From contig CAWGJL010000007.1 in assembly GCA_963822765.1 (NCBI GenBank), positions 372,001-436,000 of the forward strand: a stretch of 64,000 nucleotides of DNA, in the 5' to 3' direction. The DNA comes from Palsa-504 sp963822765 (GTDB lineage: Bacteria; Actinomycetota; Actinomycetes; Streptosporangiales; Streptosporangiaceae). The notes below the pieces were generated by a model. The model made no database searches. It worked only from the letters and a program-made list of their open reading frames with translations, and had not been told where the DNA came from. Every line of letters starts with the position of its first letter. Within the stretch, counting starts at the first letter, position 1. Both the position numbers and the translations under genes were made by a program. Below are positions 56,735-64,000 of the stretch, in pieces.

Positions 56735-57997
56735 ATGCTGGACAAGCGATTCATCAGGGACCATCCGGACGAGGTCAGGGCGGCCGTCCGGGTCAAGGGC
56801 ATCAACCTGGACGTGGACGAGCTGCTCGACCTGGACCGGGAGAGCCGCAGGCTGCAGACCGAGGTGGACCGGGCCCAGGCCCTGCGGAAGAGCTCGTCCA
56901 AGGAGTACGCCGGGGCCGGCGAGGCCCGCCGGGCCGAGCTGAAGATCGAGCACGAGAAGCTCGAAGCCCAGCTCAGATCGCTGCGCGAGCAGCTGGCCGA
57001 GACCAGCGAAGCGCTGAACGCGCTGATGCTGCTGACCCCGACCATCCCGTGGCCGGGTGCTCCGGTGGGGCCGGACGAGTCGGCCAACGTCGTGATCAGG
57101 ACCATCGGCACGCCGCCCGAGTTCGGCTTCCGGCCGCTTGATCACGTCGAGCTGCTCGAAAAGCGCGGCTGGGCCGACTTCGCCCGGGCCCGCAAGGTGG
57201 CCGGGGAACGCGCCTACGCACTGATCTCGGACCTGGTGCTGCTGGAGCGAGCGGTCCACTCCTACGCCCTCGACCTGCTCCGCGACAAGGATTTCACGCT
57301 GGTCAGCGTGCCGTCGCTGGTCCGTCAGGAGGCGCTGACCGGGACCGGCATGTTCCCCGCTCACCGCGAGGAGACCTACTCGATCCCGGCCGACGACCTG
57401 TTCCTGGCCGGGACGGCGGAGGTCGCGCTGGTCGGCTTCCACAGCGACGAGATCCTCGACCGCAAGCAGCTGCCGTTCCGGTACGCCGGGATCTCGCCGT
57501 GCTTCCGGCGCGAGGCCGGCAGCGCCGGGCGCGACGTGCGCGGGCTGCTGCGGGTCCATCAGTTCGAGAAGGTCGAGCAGTTCGTCATCTGCGCGGCCGA
57601 CCTGGCCGAGTCCGACCGCTGGCACGCCGAGCTGCTCGGCACCGCCGAGCAGCTACTGCAGGGACTCGGCCTGGCCTACGAGGTGATGGAGGTTGCCACC
57701 GGCGACATGGGCGCCGGCAAGTACCGGATGAACGACATCAACACCTGGATGCCCTCCCTCGGCGCGTACCGCGAGACGCACAGCTGCTCGTCCCTGCTCG
57801 ACTGGCAGGCGCGCCGGGCCAACCTGCGGTACCGCGACACCGACGGCACGGTGCGGTTCGCGTACACGCTGAACAACACCGCGGTCGCCACCCCGCGGAT
57901 CCTGGCCGCGCTGCTCGAGAACTTCCAGACCGAGCAGGCGCAGGTCGCCGTCCCGGCCGTCCTGCAGCCCTACCTGGGCGGCCGCAAACTGCTCTAA
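56735..57997 (+). CDS. serS: Seryl-tRNA synthetase (divergent, possibly second copy)
   Basis: Class II synthetase, 420 residues: N-terminal coiled-coil arm (about 25-110), motif 2 CFRREAGSAGRDVRGLLRVHQFEKVEQF and motif 3 TLNNTAVATPRILAALLEN. The stretch between them differs from usual SerRS: GDMGAGKYRMNDINTWMPS in place of the common GD(L)G...A.RK.D/E.W.P pattern, and SCSSLLDWQARRAN instead of S.SN..DFQARR. This could mark a second, resistant or specialised SerRS, as known in some antibiotic producers, or lineage variation. ATG start at 56735. Followed 10 bases later by an acidic unknown protein. Confidence 0.85.
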   Translation: MLDKRFIRDHPDEVRAAVRVKGINLDVDELLDLDRESRRLQTEVDRAQALRKSSSKEYAGAGEARRAELKIEHEKLEAQLRSLREQLAETSEALNALMLLTPTIPWPGAPVGPDESANVVIRTIGTPPEFGFRPLDHVELLEKRGWADFARARKVAGERAYALISDLVLLERAVHSYALDLLRDKDFTLVSVPSLVRQEALTGTGMFPAHREETYSIPADDLFLAGTAEVALVGFHSDEILDRKQLPFRYAGISPCFRREAGSAGRDVRGLLRVHQFEKVEQFVICAADLAESDRWHAELLGTAEQLLQGLGLAYEVMEVATGDMGAGKYRMNDINTWMPSLGAYRETHSCSSLLDWQARRANLRYRDTDGTVRFAYTLNNTAVATPRILAALLENFQTEQAQVAVPAVLQPYLGGRKLL

Positions 57998-58007
57998 GCT
58001 GCGAGGC

Positions 58008-59207
58008 GTGAACCTTGACGCCGATCGCGTGGCCGAGCTGGCCGCCCGGCCGCTTAGCGACCTGACCAGGCGCGATGTCGCGCTCGCGCTGCTCACCGTG
58101 CCGTCGGCCGACGCGCTCGGCTCGCTGCCCGGCATCCGCCGCGGGATGCTCGCGGCGGGCAATCCGCTATCGGCCGTGTTCTGGTCGTCGGCCGAGGCCA
58201 TCCTGGGAAAGATCAACGACAGCGAGGCCACGGTCGGCGACGTCCGGACGTGGCTGGAAGCCACCGGTACCGAGCCGAACGGGATCATCGGCCTGCACGT
58301 CTGGGACGACCAGTCCGAGCGCAGCCAGCTGGCCGCGGAGATGCACACCCGGCTGGTCAGCCACCTGGAGGATCAGCTCGCCGCGGGCGAGATCGAGCCC
58401 GACCTGCTGTCGGCGGCGGACCCGGTGGCCTGCCGGGCCTACATCGCCCTGCAGGAACGCTGGATGACCTCGCCGCTGCCCGACGGCCGGGTGCCGATGG
58501 ACGTCCTGCTCGACGAGAAGGACGAGGAGTTCCTGGCCGAATGGGACGCCGCCGACGCCGAGGCGCTGGCCGCCGTCGGCGAGCTGCTGGACGAGGTCGG
58601 TGACCGCCCGCTGCCTGCCGAGGAGCTCCGCGCGGCCAGCGGCCGCCTGCGCGAGCACATCGCCCGGTCCGGCTGGCCCGGTCAGCTGCTGGTCGAGTGC
58701 GGCGGCATGCGCGCGGCGGACCTGCCCGCCGACGACGCCGAGCTGTGGCTGCGCCTGGCCGCCGGGGTGGCGTCGCCGGAAGGGCTGGACGAGTGGGCCA
58801 CCGGGCCGGACGAGGGCGACGGTGAGCTGAGCGAGACGGACAGCGCGGTCGCCGCCATCTGCGCCATCGATCACTTCGACTGGCTCGCGGTGATCACCGC
58901 ACTCGCGGTCGGCGGACCCGGTACGTCCGCGTCCGCCGCCGACCTGGCCGGGTACGTCCGGGACTACGATCCCGACGACGACGAGGGGGCCGTGGACGAC
59001 GACGCCGCGGACGAGTACGACCTCGAGGACCTTGACGACGACGCCGAGTTCGACGAGCTCGGCATGGAAGGGCTGTTCCTGCCGGTCACCTCCCTGTGGC
59101 AGGTCCTGGGCGCGATCGACGACGAGGACTGCCTGACCCCGCTGGGCTGGTGGGGGCTGCCCGAGGCCATGCGCCGCGTCTGGGCGCCGTCCGGCGGCCA
59201 GCCGTAG
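58008..59207 (+). CDS. Acidic hypothetical protein
   Basis: 399 residues, no domain recognised. It is strongly acidic, with an Asp/Glu-rich stretch near the C-terminus (DPDDDEGAVDDDAADEYD, about residues 323-340) and many Leu/Ala-rich helices. Ends in LGWWGLPEAMRRVWAPSGGQP. No signal peptide or membrane span is seen, so probably cytoplasmic. GTG start at 58008, ten bases after serS, implies co-transcription with the SerRS-like gene. The coding pattern (GC-rich third positions) is normal. Function not assigned. Confidence 0.75.
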   Translation: MNLDADRVAELAARPLSDLTRRDVALALLTVPSADALGSLPGIRRGMLAAGNPLSAVFWSSAEAILGKINDSEATVGDVRTWLEATGTEPNGIIGLHVWDDQSERSQLAAEMHTRLVSHLEDQLAAGEIEPDLLSAADPVACRAYIALQERWMTSPLPDGRVPMDVLLDEKDEEFLAEWDAADAEALAAVGELLDEVGDRPLPAEELRAASGRLREHIARSGWPGQLLVECGGMRAADLPADDAELWLRLAAGVASPEGLDEWATGPDEGDGELSETDSAVAAICAIDHFDWLAVITALAVGGPGTSASAADLAGYVRDYDPDDDEGAVDDDAADEYDLEDLDDDAEFDELGMEGLFLPVTSLWQVLGAIDDEDCLTPLGWWGLPEAMRRVWAPSGGQP

Positions 59208-59267
59208 GGATCGCGGCTCAGCGCGTCCGGCGGCCAGGTCTAGGGATCGCGGCTCAGCGCGTCCGGC
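59205..59267. repeat. 27-bp direct repeat at convergent gene ends
   Basis: TAGGGATCGCGGCTCAGCGC followed by GTCCGGC occurs at 59205-59231 and again at 59241-59267 (period 36). The first copy includes the stop codon of the acidic protein gene; the second includes the stop of the murJ-like gene on the other strand. A local duplication of the murJ end. Confidence 0.85.
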
Positions 59268-60930
59268 CGCGGCCCGCGACCCGGCGCACCCGCCGCGCCA
59301 CGGCCCTGAGGTCGCCACGGTCCAGCAGGAACGCGACGACACCGAAGGCGACCGTCGCGCAGGCCGCCGCGGCCACGGCCACCCCCGCGGCCACCAGCTT
59401 CCCGCCGCCGGCCCCGGCCAGGCTGACGGCCACGCCGACCGCGGTCCCCGCCGCGCCGGCGGCCAGCCCGGCCAGCATCGCGTGGCCGGCGCCCTCGACG
59501 GCGTCCCGGCCGCAGATCCGGCGGGTCACCACGATCAGCGGGACGGCCACCACGCTCTGGCCGATGGTGTTCCCCAGCGCCAGGGCGGCGACCACCAGGC
59601 GGGCCGGGGCGAGCTCGGCCAGCACCACGTCGGCCACGATCACCACCACCCAGCTTCCGCCCAGTGCGAGGGCCGCGACCTTGAGCCGGCCGATGACCAG
59701 CATGACCCGGCTCAGGTTCGCGATCACCGCGATGCCCGCGATCCCCGGGGCGAACAGGGCGAAGGCCTCGATCAGTTCCGGTACCTGACCGGGTTGCTTG
59801 GCCAGGACGTGCGCGGCCGGGACCGCGATCGCCGCGATCAGCGCCGCGCCCAGCCAGGATACGAGCAGCACGGCCCGGGTCGAGCCGGCGCAGGTCCGGG
59901 TGAACACCGGCCCGTCCCGGGCCGACAGCACCGGGAACGCGCTGGTCACGATCGACAGGGCCAGCACCGCGGCCACGGTGTTGAAGACCTGCGAGGCGTA
60001 GTTGAACAGGACCAGGGCGGCCGTGACCCCGCGCCCGTTGGCCAGGGCGATGGTCACCAGGGAGGCCGCGTCGACGACGACGAGCTCGGCCACGCCCACC
60101 AGGGCCAGGCCGCTGGCCCGGCGCGCCACCCCGGGCGGGAACCGCAGGGTGGGCCGCAGCCGCAGGTGCAGCCGCCAGGTCGGCACGACGCCCACCACAA
60201 CCAGGGCCGCGACCCCCAGCGTGGTCCCCACCGACAGGACCAGCTCGGCCTGCAGCGGCAGCCGGGCCAGCGGCAGTCCCTTGGCCAGCGGCACGAAGGA
60301 GAGGTAGGCCGCGATCAGGACCAGGCTCGCGATGGCCGGCCCGATGGTCGGGCCGGCGAACCGGCGGTAGGCCTGGAGCAGGCCGTACAGCACGACCGAG
60401 AGCCCGTACAGCAGGGCCTGGGGGGCGAACACCTCGAGCAAGCTGGTCGTGGTGGCGATCATGTCGCCGCGGGGGCAGTGCGCGTTCGGGTTGACCGGGT
60501 TGAGCAGGGTCGCGACCGGTCCGGCCGCCACCGCGATGGCCAGCGACAGCGGCACCAGGATAACGACGGACCAGGTCAGCAGGGCCGAGGTGATCTGGCC
60601 GACCCGCGCCCGCTCGGCCGGGTCCGCGGCGGCGCGTTCTGCCGAACGGGCCAGGACCGGGACCATGGCGCTGGTCAGCGCGCCACCGAGAACCAGCTCG
60701 TAGATGAGGTTCGGCACCTGGTTGGCGGTGACATACGCGGTCCCCAGGCAGCTGGCCCCGATACTCTGCGAGAACACCAGGGTGCGGACCAGCCCCAGGA
60801 TCCGGGAAAAGATGGTGAGCCCGGCGATCAGCATCGCGCCGCGGGCGATGCCCGCGGCCGGCCGGGCCGGATCCGCCGTGCCCGTCTGCTGCGCCACGTT
60901 GGAACCCACCACCCTGATAGGAGCACGCAT
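59254..60930 (-). CDS. MurJ/MviN-family lipid II flippase-like protein
   Basis: 558-residue polytopic protein of the MVF superfamily. About 14 spans; the N-terminal GAMLIAGLTIFSRILGLVRTLVFSQSIG is the conserved first helix pair, and VPNLIYELVLGGALTSAMVPVLAR follows as in MurJ, with later FAPQALLYGLSVVLYGLLQAYRRF. It flips lipid-linked precursors across the membrane. The chosen ATG (60930) has no strong ribosome site. In actinobacteria the mviN near trxA/trxB is the usual murJ; this one has other neighbours and could be a paralogue. Confidence 0.88.
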   Translation of the reverse strand: MRAPIRVVGSNVAQQTGTADPARPAAGIARGAMLIAGLTIFSRILGLVRTLVFSQSIGASCLGTAYVTANQVPNLIYELVLGGALTSAMVPVLARSAERAAADPAERARVGQITSALLTWSVVILVPLSLAIAVAAGPVATLLNPVNPNAHCPRGDMIATTTSLLEVFAPQALLYGLSVVLYGLLQAYRRFAGPTIGPAIASLVLIAAYLSFVPLAKGLPLARLPLQAELVLSVGTTLGVAALVVVGVVPTWRLHLRLRPTLRFPPGVARRASGLALVGVAELVVVDAASLVTIALANGRGVTAALVLFNYASQVFNTVAAVLALSIVTSAFPVLSARDGPVFTRTCAGSTRAVLLVSWLGAALIAAIAVPAAHVLAKQPGQVPELIEAFALFAPGIAGIAVIANLSRVMLVIGRLKVAALALGGSWVVVIVADVVLAELAPARLVVAALALGNTIGQSVVAVPLIVVTRRICGRDAVEGAGHAMLAGLAAGAAGTAVGVAVSLAGAGGGKLVAAGVAVAAAACATVAFGVVAFLLDRGDLRAVARRVRRVAGRGRTR

Positions 60931-60962
60931 GACCGTCCGGTGATGCGCTTTCCGCGTGAACG

Positions 60963-61859
60963 CTAGCCGATTTCACCCGCGGACCGGGGGCCAGCGGGGT
61001 CGGCGGCGAGCCGGTGGTAAGCCGGGGTCAGGACCTCGGCCAGGTCCTGGCCCCGGACCGGCACCGGCGGCGGCGGGAACATGCGCAGCAGCAGGTCGGG
61101 CGTGACCGGCCCGGCCGGGGCGGCCAGCGCGCGCAGCCGGGCCGGGCTCAGCCGGGCGGACCAGAAGTCCCCCGGCGAGTCGGGCAGCGGCGCGGCCGGC
61201 TCCCCGCGCTCCAGCAGGCCGGCCGGGCCCGGGGCGCCGGCCGGCGAGCGGGGCCCGGAACGGACCTCCCGCAGCGCGGCGAGCAGGTCGTCCCGGGCCT
61301 TGCCGCGCCAGGCCAGCATGGCGAACGGGTCCCGGTCGAACTCCTCGGCCAGCACGTAGCAGACCGCGGCCAGGTGCTTGCACGGCACGCCCCAGTCCGG
61401 GCAGCTGCAGTGCATGTCCAGGTCGCTGGCGGACCGGGGGAACAGCGGCGTGCCGCACTCGGTGAACACGTCCTCGATCTCGTGCGGCATCTCGCCCGCC
61501 AGCAGCTTGGCCCGGAACAGCGCCTGGCTGGCCAGCCGCTCGGTGACCCGCCGCCACTGCGGCTTGGTCAGCGGCAGCACCCCGAGGCGGACGTCGTAGG
61601 GCCGCACCCGGGAGCCCTGGACCTGCGCGGTGACCTTGCCCTGGGACAGCCGGAAGTCGAGCACCTGCCCGGCCCGGGCGTAGCTGCGGCCCCGGGCCAG
61701 CCGGCCGCCGATGGCCGAGGCCTCGAGCACGCCGATGAACCGCCGGGACCACCACTGCTCGCCGATCGCGCCGCGCCTGCTCCGCGCCTTGATCCCGCCC
61801 TCGACCCGGATCGGCTTGGCCGGCGGCCACTCATCCCAGGGACCCCTGAACCCGCTCAT
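60963..61859 (-). CDS. SWIM zinc-finger protein
   Basis: 298 residues. The SWIM motif CxCx(n)CxH is read as HCSCPDWGVPCKHLAAVCY (about residues 152-170), a zinc-binding module for DNA or protein contact. N-terminal segment WWSRRFIGVLEASAIGGRLARGRSYARAGQV is typical of SWIM proteins paired with SNF2 helicases. The ATG at 61859 overlaps the stop of the helicase gene by four bases, so the two are made together and probably act as a complex in chromatin or repair functions (inference). Confidence 0.9.
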   Translation of the reverse strand: MSGFRGPWDEWPPAKPIRVEGGIKARSRRGAIGEQWWSRRFIGVLEASAIGGRLARGRSYARAGQVLDFRLSQGKVTAQVQGSRVRPYDVRLGVLPLTKPQWRRVTERLASQALFRAKLLAGEMPHEIEDVFTECGTPLFPRSASDLDMHCSCPDWGVPCKHLAAVCYVLAEEFDRDPFAMLAWRGKARDDLLAALREVRSGPRSPAGAPGPAGLLERGEPAAPLPDSPGDFWSARLSPARLRALAAPAGPVTPDLLLRMFPPPPVPVRGQDLAEVLTPAYHRLAADPAGPRSAGEIG

Positions 61860-64000
61860 TCGCTCACCGCATCCGGCGACAGGGCCAGCACATCGCGCAG
61901 GTCGGCGACGGACAGCTCGGTGAGCCAGCTCTCGCCGGTGCCCACGACCCGGTCGGCCAGGGCCTTCTTCTCCTCGATCATCGCGTCGATCCGCTCCTCC
62001 AGCGTGCCGACGCAGACGAACTTGCGCACCTGGACGTTGCGGCGCTGGCCGATCCGGAACGCCCGGTCGGTGGCCTGGTCCTCCACCGCCGGGTTCCACC
62101 ACCGGTCGACGTGGATCACGTGGCTGGCCGCGGTCAGGTTGAGCCCGGTGCCGCCGGCCTTGAGCGAGAGCAGGAACAGCGCGGGCTCGTCCAGCGACGC
62201 GAACGTCTCGACCAGCGCGTCGCGCTGCCGCTTGGGCGTGCCGCCGTGCAGGAACAGCACCGGGCAGCCGAGCCGGCCGCCAGGTGCGGCTGCAGCATCT
62301 TGCCGAACTCGGCGTACTGCGTGAAGCACAGTGCCTTGTCGCCCTCGGCCACGATCTCGTCGCAGATCTCCTCCAGCCGGGCCAGCTTGCCGCTGCGGCC
62401 GGGCAGCCGGGAGCCGTCGCCGAGCAGGTGCGCGGGATGGTTGCAGACCTGCTTGAGCTTGGCCATGGTGGCCAGCACCAGGCCGCGCCGGCTGATGTCG
62501 TCGGTGGCCTCCTCGATCCGGGCCAGCATGTCGGCCACCGTGGCCGCGTACAGGCTGGCCTGTTCGGCGGTGAGGTTGCACCAGACCTTCATCTCCTGCT
62601 TGTCCGGCAGGTCGGAGATGATCGTCTTGTCGGTCTTCAGGCGGCGCAGCAGGAACGGCTGGGTCAGCCGCTGCAGCGCCCGGGCGGCGTCGTCCGAGCC
62701 GTGCCGCTCGATCGGGATCGCGTAGTCCTCCCGGAACCGCTCGGACGGCCCGAGCAGGCCCGGGTTGGTGAACTCCATGATCGACCACAGCTCGGACAGC
62801 CGGTTCTCCACCGGCGTGCCGGTCAGCGCGATCCGCGTCGCGGCGGGCAGCGCGCGGACCGCCCGGGCCTGCTTGGTGGCGTGGTTCTTGATGTTCTGCG
62901 CCTCGTCGCACACCACCCGAGCCCAGGTCAGCGTGCTCAGCGCGGCCGCGTCCCTGGTCGCCACGCCGTAGCTGGTGATCACCAGGTCGGACTCGGCCAG
63001 GGTGGCGGACAAGACCTCGCCGTCCAGCCGGTCGGCGCCGTGGTGCACGTGGACCCGCAGGTCCGGGGTGAACCGGGCCGCCTCGCGCTGCCAGTTGCCG
63101 ACCAGCGACATCGGGCACACCAGCAGCGTGGGCCCGGCCGTGGCGGACTGCGCGGCGATCAGCGAGAGCAGCTGGATCGTCTTGCCCAGGCCCATGTCGT
63201 CGGCCAGGATGCCGCCCAGGCCCAGGTCGCCCAGGAAGGAGAGCCACGAGAGCCCGCGCTCCTGATAGGGCCGCAGCGTCCCGGCGAAGCCCGCGGGCGC
63301 CGTCATCGGCGGCAGCCGCCGGTCGGCCTGCCCGGACAGCAGGTCGCCGAGCCAGCCGTCGGCGTCCACGTCGACCAGCGGGACCTCATCGCCGGGGCCG
63401 CGGCATAGGCCGGCCAGCAGCGCGTCGGCGGCGGTCATCGTGCCCGCCTGCTGGCCGTGTCCATTTCCGGCGAGGAACTTCAGCGCCGCCTTCAGGTGGG
63501 CCTCGTCCAGCTCGACCCACTGGCCGCGCAGCCGGACCAGCGGGGCCTTGAGCCGGGCCAGCTCGGCCAGTTCGGCCGGGTCGATCACCTGGTCGCCGAC
63601 CGCCAGGTCGTAGCGGAAGGCCACCAGGTCGCCGAGCCCGAACCGGGCCTGGGTGACGACCGAGCCGGCCGCCGCGGGCTGGGACCTGGTGGTCAGCTTG
63701 AGCCCGAGCCGGGCCTTACGCACCCAGTCCGGCAGCAGCACCCCGAACCCGGCCCCGGCCAGCAGCGGCCCGGTTTCCTTCAGGAACCGGAACGCGCCGT
63801 TGGTGTCCAGCTCCAGCGCGGTCGGCTCCGGCTCGCGCAGGGCGTCCTCCAGCTCGCCGAACAGCCGGGCGGCGGCGCCCAGCCCGGCCAGCAGCTCCTC
63901 GACAGGGTGGCCGCCGAGCCGAAGCCCTGGCCCGCCCACGCGTCGGCGGCGGAAACCATCAGGCTCGGGTCCTCGGTCGGACTGCAGCGCGAACTCGACC
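61856..64000 (-). CDS. SNF2/HelZ-type DEAD-like helicase (5' end outside window), frame interrupted
   Basis: SNF2-family DNA translocase. ATPase motifs: I ILADDMGLGKTIQ, Ia LLVCPMSLVGNW, II VVCDEAQNIKNH, III RIALTGTPVENRLSELWSIM, then in another frame V HVIHVDRWWNPAVEDQATDRAFRIGQ and the C-terminal LTELSVADLRDVLAL. The switch happens near 62280 after FGKMLQPHLAA, where one base appears missing (LGCPVLFLHGGTPKRQRD continues). More breaks are likely near 63900-63960, where DPSLMVSAADAWAGQGFG is read one frame over. The frame is open to the window end, so the N-terminus is missing. Coupled to the SWIM gene downstream. Confidence 0.88.

Overview
High-GC actinobacterial chromosome (Actinomycetes). 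The assignment rests on small actinobacterial families (DUF3027, DUF2530 and DUF3263 type proteins), two CIRCE operators in front of a lone groEL, a perfect HspR box (HAIR) in front of lon, a SpoIIE/PP2C regulator beside a DtxR-type repressor, a Mycobacterium-type serC, and the block groEL - cold-shock gene - MoaD-like gene - threonine synthase, an order I recall from streptomycetes. The genus cannot be named from the sequence. No rRNA, tRNA, CRISPR array or intact insertion sequence was seen.

Layout. 1-6.1 kb: a KamA-like radical SAM gene cut by the window edge, plsX, argS, a secreted protein and a lone winged-helix regulator. 6.1-18.2 kb: thiolase, a PAS-GAF-SpoIIE-ATPase phosphatase translationally coupled to a DtxR-family repressor, pdxH, citrate synthase, serC, thpR, marR, DUF2530/DUF3027 genes and an MFS carrier. 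18.3-24.0 kb: a lipoprotein / adaptor / ATPase / FtsX export operon divergent from a two-component system. 24-28.9 kb: stress and sulfur block with csp, groEL (2 CIRCE), cspA, a MoaD/ThiS-like carrier and a threonine-synthase-like enzyme behind a SAM-I riboswitch. 28.9-38.1 kb: otsA/otsB, a DUF62 enzyme, a membrane subtilisin homologue that has lost its catalytic residues, lon (HAIR) and a phosphopantetheinyl transferase.

38.1-46.4 kb is an accessory biosynthetic island. It begins after a polypurine tract and its genes look less GC-rich than the flanks. On the plus strand are an acyl-CoA dehydrogenase and an HtrB/LpxL-like acyltransferase; converging on the minus strand are a carrier protein, a TrpB-like PLP enzyme, a stand-alone amino-acid adenylation enzyme and a split LanB-type dehydratase (tRNA-dependent glutamylation domain without an elimination domain). 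I recognise no described pathway with this combination, and it is the best candidate here for a new system. The three larger minus-strand genes are broken by many frameshifts although all their family motifs survive.

46.9-64 kb returns to core-like DNA: a DrrAB-type exporter, an ECF sigma factor with its partner membrane protein, an SDR, a VapBC pair, folB, a rhodanese, an MMPL transporter with a TetR regulator, a SerRS-like gene with an unusual motif region, MurJ, and a SWIM-protein / SNF2-helicase pair cut by the window end.

Indels interrupt many otherwise well-conserved genes, including the housekeeping genes argS and lon, mostly in G/C runs. This points first to consensus errors in the sequence; coordinates of interrupted genes are given end to end across the breaks.
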